Assembly: GCF_017302985.1 (NCBI RefSeq)
Contig: NZ_JAFIMU010000007.1
Span: 620,001-684,000 of the forward strand
Reading direction: 5' to 3'
DNA length: 64,000 bases
Source of the DNA: Corallococcus macrosporus
GTDB lineage: Bacteria > Myxococcota > Myxococcia > Myxococcales > Myxococcaceae
Shown piece by piece: positions 1 to 7,817 of the stretch; the stretch's first letter is position 1; every line of letters starts with the position of its first letter. Under the pieces are notes generated by a model. It was not told the origin of the DNA. It made no database searches and saw only the letters and a program-made list of their open reading frames with translations. A program made the translations under genes and the position numbers.

Positions 1-48
1 GCGGGAGCCACGGGACTGGCATCGCGAGGAGGCTCTAACGTCCTCGCC

Positions 49-819
49 ATGCGACTGCTCCCCCGCCTCCACCTCTTCGAGTTCCTCGACCAGCCGTGGT
101 TGCCCGCGCTGTTGCGCCGTGGCGAGGTCGACTACCTGCACATCGTGCTGGACCGCACGCGGCCCTACGACGCCGTGGCTCCGCAGCTGGGCGATCTGCT
201 GCGCATGACCGGGACGAACCGGATCATCGACCTGTGCTCCGGCACGGGTGGCCCCTGGCGCACGCTGCTCCCGACGCTGCGCAAGGCGAATCCCGAGGCC
301 GAGGTCGTGCTCACGGACCTCCACCCCACGCCGGTGCCGGGGCTGCCCGAGGGCGTGCAGTACCGCGACACCCCGGTCGACGTCACCCGCATCCCGGAGG
401 AACTGACGGGGCTGCGCACCCTCTTCGAGGGGCTGCACCACTTCCGTCCGAAGCAGGCGCGCGCCCTCCTGGCGGACGCCGCCACGCGCGGAGTCCCCAT
501 CGCCGCCTTCGAGCTCACGCAGCGCTCCCTGCCCTACGTCCTCATCCAATTGCTGCTCATCATCCCCCTGGTGTGGGGCTTCACCCCGCTCATCCGCCCG
601 GTGCGCTGGTGGCGGCTGCTGCTCACCTACCTGGTGCCCATCATCCCGCTGCTCATCCTCTGGGATGGCATCGTGTCCTCGCTGCGGACCTACGCCCCGG
701 AGGACCTGGAGGAGCTGACGGAGGGGCTGGATGCCAATGGCTACCGCTGGCACAGCGGGGTGCATCGCGCGCAGGGAATGACCATCACCTATCTGCTTGG
801 ACTGCCCCGGCCCCGGTAG
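49..819 (+). CDS. Class I SAM-dependent methyltransferase with two membrane segments
   Basis: A 256-residue protein. Residues 61-68 (DLCSGTGG) form the glycine-rich SAM-binding loop of class I methyltransferases, so the fold call is good; the substrate is unknown. Two hydrophobic stretches at about residues 160-182 and 187-212 follow the catalytic half and suggest membrane attachment, which is unusual for a simple methyltransferase and hints at a lipid or quinone-like substrate (inference). A 7-bp inverted repeat (24-30 with 41-47, 10-nt loop) lies immediately before the ATG and contains the only GAGGA-like ribosome site, so initiation could be sensitive to this hairpin. No operon partner is evident; the next gene starts 127 bp downstream. 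Confidence 0.8.
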   Translation: MRLLPRLHLFEFLDQPWLPALLRRGEVDYLHIVLDRTRPYDAVAPQLGDLLRMTGTNRIIDLCSGTGGPWRTLLPTLRKANPEAEVVLTDLHPTPVPGLPEGVQYRDTPVDVTRIPEELTGLRTLFEGLHHFRPKQARALLADAATRGVPIAAFELTQRSLPYVLIQLLLIIPLVWGFTPLIRPVRWWRLLLTYLVPIIPLLILWDGIVSSLRTYAPEDLEELTEGLDANGYRWHSGVHRAQGMTITYLLGLPRPR

Positions 820-946
820 AGAGGGCCTGCCCCTTCGCACGAACGACACGCGGCCTCCCAGGACACTCCCACCCCCTTGGGGTGCCCCTTGGAAGGCAAC
901 GCCTCGCGTCCCACCGTCCGCGCTTCGTGGACCGGGAGGCGTGGAC

Positions 947-2395
947 ATGCATGCAAGGAATTGGGGGGCCCTGCTGTGGCTCAGCCTGGCAGGGGTGGGT
1001 TGTGGGGGATTGCCAGAGGCGGTGGAAGACGGCTCTCGCGAGGTGACCGCCCAGGCATGCCCCCCTGGGGTGGCGTCCCGGGTGGCGGCCATCACACCGC
1101 CGGGTTCCGCGGGCTTCATGGGGGAGCTCACGAACGTCCAGGGGACGCTCTACTTCGTCACCTCCGACTTCGACACCGGTTCGGTCCTGTGGCGCAGCGA
1201 CGGCACGGAGGCGGGGACCGTCCCGGTGAAGACGTTTCCGGGGCCCCCCGGCGTCTACCAACCGACGAACCTCGTCGCGGTGGGCAACAGGCTCTTCTTC
1301 CAGACCCGCACCGACGCCACCGGCATGGAGCTGTGGAGCAGTGACGGGACGGAGGATGGGACCCAGCTGGTCAAGGACATCACCCCCGGTCCAGCCGACT
1401 CCGTCCTGGACAAGGCCTACGAGGTCAATGGCCGCCTGGTGTTCTTCCGCTGGGTGCCGGTGTCGTCAAGCGAGTCGCGGCCGGAGCTGTGGCGGTCCGA
1501 CGGGACGTCCGCCGGCACGCTGCGGGTGCGGAACTTCCGCGCGTTCACGGGCTTGAGCTACGACAAGTTGAAGGTCGGCAACGCGTTGCTCTTCTTCTTC
1601 TCGGAGGAAACGGGCACCACGCTGTGGAGCACCGACGGCACGCTGGCCGGGACCACTCCCGTGAAGCAACTGGACGCGGGGTTCACCTACGTCAGGGGCG
1701 TGAGCCGCCCGGGCGAGCCACCGCTGTTCATCCTGGATGACGGCCCCAACCACGAGGTGTGGAAGACGAATGGCACCGCCGCGGGAACCCTCCGTCTGGA
1801 TTCCTTCGGCAAGCCCGTGAACCTGCTCGGGGCGCTGGGCTCGTATGTCTATCTGACGTCCGTGGACAGCCCGGTGACGAAGCGGCTGCGCATCGACCGG
1901 CTCTCGTTGAACGGCGGTGGCAAGGCACAGGTCACCACCCTGCCCAACCCCTATGCCTCCGACGAGTACGCCTCTCCCGCCGTGCGGATGGCGGCGGTCT
2001 CCGGCAGCGACCTCTTCTTCTCCATGGTCATCCAGAGCGACGCCCCCGTGCCCACGAACGTGTCGCTGTGGGCGACGAATGGAACGGCCGCGGGGACCCG
2101 CATGCTCTTCAACAATCGCTATGTGGAGTACGGGTACCCGTACCCGGTGTTCGCCACCGGCACGGGTCAGGTCCTGTTCGGCGGCGCGCCAGACGAAGAC
2201 GGCCCCGTCCTGCCCTATTTCACCCGGGGCTCCGTGGCGACGCAGGGTCAGCTGGCGGACGTCTTCCAGCCGCAGTCGTTCACCCGCGTGGGCAATCGCA
2301 TCTTCTTCACCGCCCTCGACGCCACCGACGAGGGCCAGCTGTGGTCCGTGCCGGCCACCTTCAGCTGCCCGCCAGGGACGACGCCGGTGCGCTGA
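947..2395 (+). CDS. ELWxSDGTxxGT repeat lipoprotein
   Basis: A 482-residue exported protein built from the ELWxSDGTxxGT repeat common in myxobacteria. At least six copies are visible, for example LWRSDGTEAGT, LWSSDGTEDGT, LWRSDGTSAGT, LWSTDGTLAGT, VWKTNGTAAGT and LWATNGTAAGT, spaced about 45-70 residues apart, suggesting a beta-propeller. The ATG at 947 was chosen because it begins a short signal sequence ending in GVGCGG, where Cys19 could be lipidated; the lipobox is imperfect. The frame is open upstream from 797, but that stretch looks non-secretory. Function is unknown; family members are thought to be surface or secreted proteins. Confidence 0.85.
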   Translation: MHARNWGALLWLSLAGVGCGGLPEAVEDGSREVTAQACPPGVASRVAAITPPGSAGFMGELTNVQGTLYFVTSDFDTGSVLWRSDGTEAGTVPVKTFPGPPGVYQPTNLVAVGNRLFFQTRTDATGMELWSSDGTEDGTQLVKDITPGPADSVLDKAYEVNGRLVFFRWVPVSSSESRPELWRSDGTSAGTLRVRNFRAFTGLSYDKLKVGNALLFFFSEETGTTLWSTDGTLAGTTPVKQLDAGFTYVRGVSRPGEPPLFILDDGPNHEVWKTNGTAAGTLRLDSFGKPVNLLGALGSYVYLTSVDSPVTKRLRIDRLSLNGGGKAQVTTLPNPYASDEYASPAVRMAAVSGSDLFFSMVIQSDAPVPTNVSLWATNGTAAGTRMLFNNRYVEYGYPYPVFATGTGQVLFGGAPDEDGPVLPYFTRGSVATQGQLADVFQPQSFTRVGNRIFFTALDATDEGQLWSVPATFSCPPGTTPVR

Positions 2396-2435
2396 GCCGC
2401 CCGGCGGTGAGGTACACTCCAGCGCACTCGCTGGC

Positions 2436-3350
2436 ATGCCCTCCGACCTGCTGGAAATCTCAGACCTCATCGTCGACTACGACGTCGCGACGCTCCAGCC
2501 CCGGCCGGTGTCGCGCTCGGCGGTGGTGGCGCGGCTCATGGCGAACGGGCAGCGCTCCGCCGCGCGGCTCGTGCAGCGGCTTCCCGCGTCCAATGACACG
2601 CTCGACGTCGAGGCCTGCAACCTGGCCCTGCTGCGCTCGCACATCGAGCTGCAGCGGCTGAGCGAGGAGTTCCTTCAGGCGGACCGCATCCGCGGCGTGC
2701 TGCTGCCCCTGCTGCAGGCGCTGCGAGAGGCCGGCGTGAAGCCTCCGCTGCGCGTCGTCGACGTCGGGTGCGGCCTGGGCTACGCCGTCCGCTCGCTCGC
2801 GGCGCACGGACGGCTGGGACGCGACGTCGAAATCATCGGCTGCGACATGAACGTGACGCTGATTGAAAACGCCCGGCGGCTCGCGGAGGAGGAATCCCTC
2901 TCCTGCGAGCTCAAGGTCGCGAACGCGTTCCAGTTGGAGCAGCCAGGCCACGTCTTCATCTCCACGGGCGTCTTGCATCACTTTCGTGGGAACGACCTGA
3001 ACGCGTTCTTCGCGGGCCAGCGGCAGGGGCACGCCTTCGTGCACTACGACATCCAGCACTCGGTGCTCTCGCCCTGGGGCTCGTGGATGTTCCACCAGGC
3101 CCGCATGCGGGAGCCGCTCGCGCGCCATGATGGCGTGGTCTCCGCGCGGCGCGCCCATCCCACGGAGACCCTGCTGACGGCGGCCCGGTTGGCGACGGGG
3201 TTCACCTGCGCGTCCCTGGACGGCGCCCGGAACCTCCTCGGCGCGGTGCTGCGCCCCATGACGGCCACGCTGGGGGCCCGCGCGGAGCTGTGGGACCCGC
3301 TCCTGCGCCACCTGGGACCGCTGCGCGCACGGCTGGGGCCCGCGCGATGA
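2436..3350 (+). CDS. Class I SAM-dependent methyltransferase
   Basis: A 304-residue protein with a methyltransferase motif I at residues 109-116 (DVGCGLGY) and a following acidic strand (IIGCDMN), typical of class I enzymes. The N-terminal 100 residues are helical and have no motif I recognise. A GVLHHF segment matches the post-motif region of many small-molecule and lipid methyltransferases. ATG 2436 is the first start after the preceding gene and leaves no long unexplained N-terminus. Its stop overlaps the start of the next gene (ATGA at 3347-3350), so the two are translationally coupled and probably act together, perhaps on a membrane-embedded substrate (inference). Confidence 0.8.
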   Translation: MPSDLLEISDLIVDYDVATLQPRPVSRSAVVARLMANGQRSAARLVQRLPASNDTLDVEACNLALLRSHIELQRLSEEFLQADRIRGVLLPLLQALREAGVKPPLRVVDVGCGLGYAVRSLAAHGRLGRDVEIIGCDMNVTLIENARRLAEEESLSCELKVANAFQLEQPGHVFISTGVLHHFRGNDLNAFFAGQRQGHAFVHYDIQHSVLSPWGSWMFHQARMREPLARHDGVVSARRAHPTETLLTAARLATGFTCASLDGARNLLGAVLRPMTATLGARAELWDPLLRHLGPLRARLGPAR

Positions 3351-3904
3351 ACGCCGTCCTTCCCGTGCTGCTGGCGCTGCTGGCCATCACGGATGCCTCG
3401 TTCTGCGGCTTCCGCGTCGCGGCGGGCCGGGATGCCCGCATCTTCAAGGCGGACTACTACCGGGCCGCCATCCGCCGGGGGATGGGGCGGGGCCTCTTCA
3501 CGACCGCCGCGGTGGGCGCCGGAATCGCCGGGGCCTGCCTGTTCGCGCCGGGCCTGTTCCCGCAGTTGCTCGTCTGCGCGCGGGCCATCCTCTGGGTGCT
3601 CCTGCCGTACGCGACGCTGACGCTGGTGGGCATGGGCGTCTGGGCGGCGGCGGAGGCGGATGCGCGGACGCTCGCGAGCGTGGTGGTCCTGGGGCCGTTC
3701 ACGCTGATCCGCCCCTGGGTCATCGCGGCGGCGGCCGCCGTCGGCGCGTGGAAGGCTCCGGGCCTCATGGCCGCGCTCGTCACCGTCGCCGCGTGCGGCG
3801 CCCAGCTCGCGCTCGAACCGTGGCTGAACGCGGGCATGCGCCCGAGGCTCCCGGGCCATGGGTCCAACGGGACCGTGAAACACGAAAACACGCGTGTTTC
3901 CTGA
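3347..3904 (+). CDS. Small integral membrane protein coupled to the methyltransferase
   Basis: A 185-residue protein with about four hydrophobic helices: an N-terminal one beginning at residue 3, then segments around the GLFTTAAVGAGIAGACLF, AILWVLLPYATLTLVGMGV and VIAAAAAVGAW stretches. No family recognised. It starts inside the stop codon of the methyltransferase gene (ATGA overlap), so co-expression is clear. The final codons overlap a hairpin that may end this transcript. Because a promoter-like sequence follows, I treat this gene as the end of an upstream unit rather than part of the peptide operon, but that boundary is inferred. Confidence 0.7.
   Translation: MNAVLPVLLALLAITDASFCGFRVAAGRDARIFKADYYRAAIRRGMGRGLFTTAAVGAGIAGACLFAPGLFPQLLVCARAILWVLLPYATLTLVGMGVWAAAEADARTLASVVVLGPFTLIRPWVIAAAAAVGAWKAPGLMAALVTVAACGAQLALEPWLNAGMRPRLPGHGSNGTVKHENTRVS
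3877..3900 (+). terminator. Hairpin at the end of the membrane-protein gene
   Basis: GAAACACG (3877-3884) pairs perfectly with CGTGTTTC (3893-3900). An alternative perfect 14-bp palindrome, AAACACGCGTGTTT, lies at 3886-3899. There is no U-run, so this is either a Rho-dependent or weak end signal or a protein-binding site between the upstream unit and the peptide operon. Confidence 0.35.
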
Positions 3905-3933
3905 CAGTTCCAGACCGCCTTCCCTCCCCTGGC

Positions 3934-3962
3934 TTGCCCGCTCCCCGGTCTCTTCCTAGGAT
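3934..3962 (+). promoter_or_regulatory. Candidate sigma-70-type promoter of the peptide operon
   Basis: TTGCCC (3934-3939) and TAGGAT (3957-3962) are separated by exactly 17 bp, each matching four of six consensus positions. Transcription would start near 3969, giving a leader of about 38 nt before the first peptide gene at 4007. No transcription data are available; myxobacterial promoters are often divergent from consensus. Confidence 0.4.
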
Positions 3963-4006
3963 TCGCGGCTCCGCCAGTTCCCCCCTCAACTCCTGGAGCG
4001 ACCACC

Positions 4007-4228
4007 ATGCGGTACACGCGCAAGAACATCTCTGACCTGCTGGGCACCGTGCAGGGCAACCCCGACGTGGTGGGCTTCTGGACGTCCACCATCGGCAGCT
4101 ACACGTACAACATCACCCCGTCGGCGGGCGGCAACATCCTCCAGGACATCTACAACCCGAATCACCGGATGTGCGAGGACGGCGGCCAGACCGTCTTCGA
4201 GGACGCGGCGCAGATCGGCTGCTACTAG
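4007..4228 (+). CDS. Candidate precursor peptide 1 (RiPP-like)
   Basis: A 73-residue peptide, the first of three tandem paralogues. Residues 1-28 share a conserved block with its neighbours (MRYTRKNISDLL followed by VQGNPDV and GF.TST); the second half is variable and rich in Ser, Thr, Gly and aromatic residues. The C-terminal part has a CEDGG motif and ends IGCY, so there are two cysteines. A GGAG ribosome site lies 8 nt before the ATG. A conserved leader with a variable tail, three copies and an adjacent exporter and protease are the usual signs of a ribosomally made, modified peptide family. I recognise no described family; the precursor role is inference. Confidence 0.75.
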   Translation: MRYTRKNISDLLGTVQGNPDVVGFWTSTIGSYTYNITPSAGGNILQDIYNPNHRMCEDGGQTVFEDAAQIGCY

Positions 4229-4274
4229 CGCCCCCCCGCATCCCCTCCCTCCACACGACACGCGGAGCACAGCC

Positions 4275-4496
4275 ATGCGTTACACGCGCAAGAACGTCAG
4301 TGACCTGTTGAGCTCGGTGCAGGGCAGCCCGGATGTGCAGGGCTTCAGCACGTCCACCTTCGCCGGCTCCTCCTGGACGATGGTCGCCTCCTTCGGTGGC
4401 GGCGCCGTCTGGCAGAACTCCTGGACGTACCAGTGGACCTGCGAGGACGGCGGCAGCGTCACCGCCGAGGACCGCTCGACGTTCGGCTGCTACTAG
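4275..4496 (+). CDS. Candidate precursor peptide 2 (RiPP-like)
   Basis: A 73-residue paralogue of the preceding peptide, 46 bp downstream and with its own GGAG site 7 nt before the ATG. It keeps the MRYTRKNVSDLL start, VQGSPDV and GF.TST, then diverges completely to a Trp-, Ser- and Gly-rich core. The tail again carries TCEDGG and ends FGCY, preserving two cysteines and the acidic ED pair. It has the same length as peptide 1 despite a different middle, which argues for selection on the architecture. The cysteines could form a disulfide or a cross-link after export (inference). Confidence 0.75.
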   Translation: MRYTRKNVSDLLSSVQGSPDVQGFSTSTFAGSSWTMVASFGGGAVWQNSWTYQWTCEDGGSVTAEDRSTFGCY

Positions 4497-4544
4497 CGCC
4501 GCGCCTTCCCCCTGCCGTTCCACCCGCCGCACGGAGGTCCCCCG

Positions 4545-4772
4545 ATGCGTTTCACGCGCAAGGATGTCTCGGAGTTGCTGGAGCAGGTCCACGGAGGCCC
4601 GGACGTCGTGGGCTTCGCCACGTCGAACTTCTCCAGCACCACGTACTCGCTCGTCGCATCGGGGCCGGGGACCGTGTGGCAGGACCTCTACAACTCGGCC
4701 CACCGGCTGTGTTCCGAGGACGGCGCGACGTCTCCCTCCGAGGACTGCGGCGGCGGCGGCATCTCCTTCTAG
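4545..4772 (+). CDS. Candidate precursor peptide 3 (RiPP-like)
   Basis: A 75-residue paralogue and the most divergent of the three. The leader is conserved with conservative changes (MRFTRKDVSELL, VHGGPDV, GFATSN). The tail changes from CEDGG...GCY to LCSEDG...EDCGGGG and ends in SF, so two cysteines remain but their spacing differs. A GGAGG site lies 7 nt before the ATG. It ends 54 bp before the large GH57/DUF1611 gene on the same strand with no terminator between, so all are probably one transcript. It might be a processed peptide with a different product shape from peptides 1 and 2. Confidence 0.72.
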   Translation: MRFTRKDVSELLEQVHGGPDVVGFATSNFSSTTYSLVASGPGTVWQDLYNSAHRLCSEDGATSPSEDCGGGGISF

Positions 4773-4826
4773 CCGTCCCGCGGTCCCCGGTGCTTCCCCC
4801 GCTTCCCCCCGTCTCGCGGTCCCCTC

Positions 4827-7817
4827 ATGAACACGCGCCTCACCCTGATCCTCAACACCCACATGCCGCAGGTGTTGGGCGAGGGGCCCCTCTTCGATGA
4901 GCCGGAGAACTGGCTCTTCGAAGCGCTGACGGAGACGTACATCCCGCTGTTCCGGATGCTGGAGCGCTGGGACTCCCGGCGCTTCGCCGGCACGCTGGTG
5001 ATGTCCTTCACCCCGTGCCTGGTGGATCAGCTCATCGCCTGCGAGGAGCGCTACACCGGCTACCTCCAGCTCTTGCGCCGCATCGCCACGCGCGAGCTGG
5101 AGCGCACGTCGCGGCTGGAGCTCTACAACCGCTACGAGAAGTTCCCCCAGTCGCTGTCGGACGAGTCGCTGGCCCGGATCCACCGCACCGCGGGCATGTA
5201 CCTGCACCGCGTGGAGGACAGCCTCCAGTTCCTGCGCGAGCACAGCCTGCGCGACGTGTTCGCCACGCTGGGGCGCTCGCGGCTGCCGGGCGTGCAGCTG
5301 TGGACGTCCACGCCGCAGCACAACTTCCTGCCCTTCTTCCAGCCCGCCGTCGCGGACCGGCTGGTGGCGCGGGGCGTTGAGTCCTTCAACGAGGTCTTCG
5401 GGCGCGAGCCGGACGGCCTCTGGCTGCCCGAGTGCGCCTTCCAGCCGGGCGTGGAGCGCGTGCTCACGCGCCATGGCATCCGCCGCACCGCGCTCAGCCT
5501 GACGGGCATTGGCGCGTCGCAGCCGCAGGACCCCAGCGGCGTGTTCCGCCACGAGGGCCTGGAGGTGCTGGTCCACGACTACCGCATCGGGCTGTACCTG
5601 TGGAAGTCGCCCGAGTCCACGTTCCCCGCGCACCCGGTGTACCGCGAGTTCTTCCGCGACGTGGGCTTCGACCTGCGCCCCGAGTACTTCGAGGAGCTGG
5701 GCGTGCCCGTGCCCGCGAACAAGCGGGGCCACGTGTGGACGGGGCTCAAGTACCACGCGGTGAGCGGCCAGAAGGTCGACCTGGGACAGAAGGCCCTCTA
5801 CGACGTGGAGGCCGCCCGCGCGCAGGTGCCCCGGCACGTGCGCGAGTTCTGGAGCTTGCTCGACTCACGCCGCTCGCTCGCGCAGGACGGGCAGAACTTC
5901 GTGCTCGCGTTCGACACGGAGCTGTTCGGCCACTGGTGGCACGAGGGCATCGAGTGGCTCGACGGTGTCATGCAGCCCGCCGCGCCGCTGGAGGTCCCCG
6001 CCGCGGCGCCGGTGCCGCCGCCCGAGCCGCCGTCGCTGCCCCGGCTCTACTATTCGACGTGGGGGCGCGACTTCTACAGCGAGCACTGGCTGACGCCGGG
6101 CAACGCGTGGATGTACGCGCTCATCAAGCTGGTGGAAGCGCAGCTCCCGGAGCCGGTGGACGCGGAGACGCGGGAGACGTGGCGCCGCTTCGAGGTCTTC
6201 AGCGGCAGCGACCTGCTCTTCATGATGCCGGACCCGTCACAGCGGGAGCGGGCGCGCGCGCTGTTCCTCGCGCGCTACGCGGACGTCGTGTCGCGGCTGA
6301 AGGACTTCTCCCCGGAGCTGCTGACGTCCTTCCCGGTGGACCCCTTCAAGTGCGTGCTCATCCACGTGAGCAAGGCGGGCGGGCAGGAACAGCCGCCGTT
6401 CCTCCTGCGCCGCCTGTCACTGGAGGGCGTGAGCACGGAGGCGCGCCGGGAGCTCACCCTGGACGCGGAGGTGCTGGAGGTCGCGGGCCTGCGCGTCGCG
6501 TTCCAGTACTTCCTGCTGCACCCGCAGGGCCGCTACGCGCTGCGCGTGGAGGGCTCCGCGCGCGAGCACGTGTTCCAGATGCCGGACTACGGCGTGCCGC
6601 TGCTCATCGCGCCGGACACGCACACGTATCCCAAGTACGACCCGGAGGTGCTCTACCGGAAGCTGGGGGAGATCTGGGAGGGCGACCAGCGGCTGCCGCT
6701 CAAGCAGAACCCCACGCTGCGCAGCCGCCACATGTACACGCGCGCGCAGGTGATGGAGGTGCTCGCGGGGAAGCGCACCGCCGTCTTCAAGTACAACAAG
6801 GAAGGCTACGCGCTCCTGCGCTTCCGCGACCGGGGCCCGGCCCCGGCGTCCGTCGTCTTCGACGACGCGGTGACGCTCAGCGACGCGGGCGCGTACATCC
6901 AGGCCGGTGAGCTGTCCGTGCCCGTGGTGAACGACCCGGCGGCCATCGCGCGCCACGACTTCGACGCGGTGGTCTTCACCTGCTCGCTCAACTTCGAGAC
7001 GGAGGTCCCGCACGTCCGGGCGCTCCTGGAAGTGGCCACGCGCAGGCGGCTGCCGGTGGTGTCGCTGTACGACGACATCCTCTATTACGACCTGTTCGAC
7101 GGGCTGGAGCCGGACCCGGAGCTCTTCTGGCGCGTGGCCGTGCCGGAGCAGGACGCGCTGGCGAAGCCGGGCCCGGCGGAGTACGGCCCGCGCAACCTGC
7201 TGGGCGTCTTCGGCACGGACACGGTGCAGGGCAAGTTCACCACGCAGGTGTACCTGCGCGAGGCGCTGGCGAAGCACGTGCGCGTGCGCCACCACGCCAC
7301 GGAGCCCACGGGCATCCTGCTGGGCTCGGACACGGGCTACTCGCGCGTGCTGCGCGTGGAGGGTCCGCAGCGGCAGGCGTTCGAGCGGCGGCTCATGGCG
7401 GACCTGGCGCGCGACTGCGACGTGGTCATCACCGGCGGACAGAACGGCCTGCTCTACACACCCGCGGGCCAGGACCGCCGCAACAACGCCTCCACGCTCA
7501 TCTACGAAACGTTCCTGCCGCGCCTGGTGGTGCTCACCGTGTCGGTGGACACGAAGCCGGAAGACGTCGTCGCGACGCGCGAGTACCTGGAGCTGCTCGC
7601 CCGCGAGCACGGCGTGCCCTGCACGGTGGTGGGCCTGGCGATGATGGGTGGGCGCAAGCTGCTGGGCAGCCGGTGGACGGAGACGTGGTTCCTGGGCGTC
7701 CGGGATGAGGTCCTGGAGGAGGCGCGGCGGCGGATGGAGCAGCACACCGGCCTGCGCGTGCACGCCATTCCCGAGGAAGTGGACGCGCTGGCGCGGAGCG
7801 TCCTCACGCACCTGTGA
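4827..7817 (+). CDS. GH57 glycan enzyme fused to a DUF1611-type P-loop domain
   Basis: A 996-residue two-part protein. Residues 1 to about 420 are a GH57 glycoside hydrolase / alpha-glucan branching-enzyme-like domain: an early WLFEALTETYIPL segment, WLPECAF with the nucleophile-position Glu202, and FDTELFGHWW with the acid/base-position Asp363. A Pro-rich linker near residue 390 interrupts the domain. The C-terminal third resembles DUF1611 (DgcN-like) proteins: GTDTVQGKFTT at 796-806 is a Walker-type loop, followed by TEPTGILLGSDTG and VITGGQNGLLYTP. Both catalytic halves look intact. Its place right after three precursor-like peptides makes it the best candidate modifying enzyme, perhaps glycosylating or ligating the peptides, but that is inference; ordinary glycan metabolism is the alternative. 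Confidence 0.8.
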   Translation: MNTRLTLILNTHMPQVLGEGPLFDEPENWLFEALTETYIPLFRMLERWDSRRFAGTLVMSFTPCLVDQLIACEERYTGYLQLLRRIATRELERTSRLELYNRYEKFPQSLSDESLARIHRTAGMYLHRVEDSLQFLREHSLRDVFATLGRSRLPGVQLWTSTPQHNFLPFFQPAVADRLVARGVESFNEVFGREPDGLWLPECAFQPGVERVLTRHGIRRTALSLTGIGASQPQDPSGVFRHEGLEVLVHDYRIGLYLWKSPESTFPAHPVYREFFRDVGFDLRPEYFEELGVPVPANKRGHVWTGLKYHAVSGQKVDLGQKALYDVEAARAQVPRHVREFWSLLDSRRSLAQDGQNFVLAFDTELFGHWWHEGIEWLDGVMQPAAPLEVPAAAPVPPPEPPSLPRLYYSTWGRDFYSEHWLTPGNAWMYALIKLVEAQLPEPVDAETRETWRRFEVFSGSDLLFMMPDPSQRERARALFLARYADVVSRLKDFSPELLTSFPVDPFKCVLIHVSKAGGQEQPPFLLRRLSLEGVSTEARRELTLDAEVLEVAGLRVAFQYFLLHPQGRYALRVEGSAREHVFQMPDYGVPLLIAPDTHTYPKYDPEVLYRKLGEIWEGDQRLPLKQNPTLRSRHMYTRAQVMEVLAGKRTAVFKYNKEGYALLRFRDRGPAPASVVFDDAVTLSDAGAYIQAGELSVPVVNDPAAIARHDFDAVVFTCSLNFETEVPHVRALLEVATRRRLPVVSLYDDILYYDLFDGLEPDPELFWRVAVPEQDALAKPGPAEYGPRNLLGVFGTDTVQGKFTTQVYLREALAKHVRVRHHATEPTGILLGSDTGYSRVLRVEGPQRQAFERRLMADLARDCDVVITGGQNGLLYTPAGQDRRNNASTLIYETFLPRLVVLTVSVDTKPEDVVATREYLELLAREHGVPCTVVGLAMMGGRKLLGSRWTETWFLGVRDEVLEEARRRMEQHTGLRVHAIPEEVDALARSVLTHL

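Noticed and set aside
870-884. A terminator between the first two genes
   Set aside because: CACCCC and GGGGTG can pair, but the stem is short with no U-run and could be chance in GC-rich DNA.
5432-6910. A 492-codon plus-strand frame inside the GH57/DUF1611 gene
   Set aside because: It is out of frame in a gene with clear GH57 and P-loop motifs; its composition is Arg/Ala/Gly-rich.
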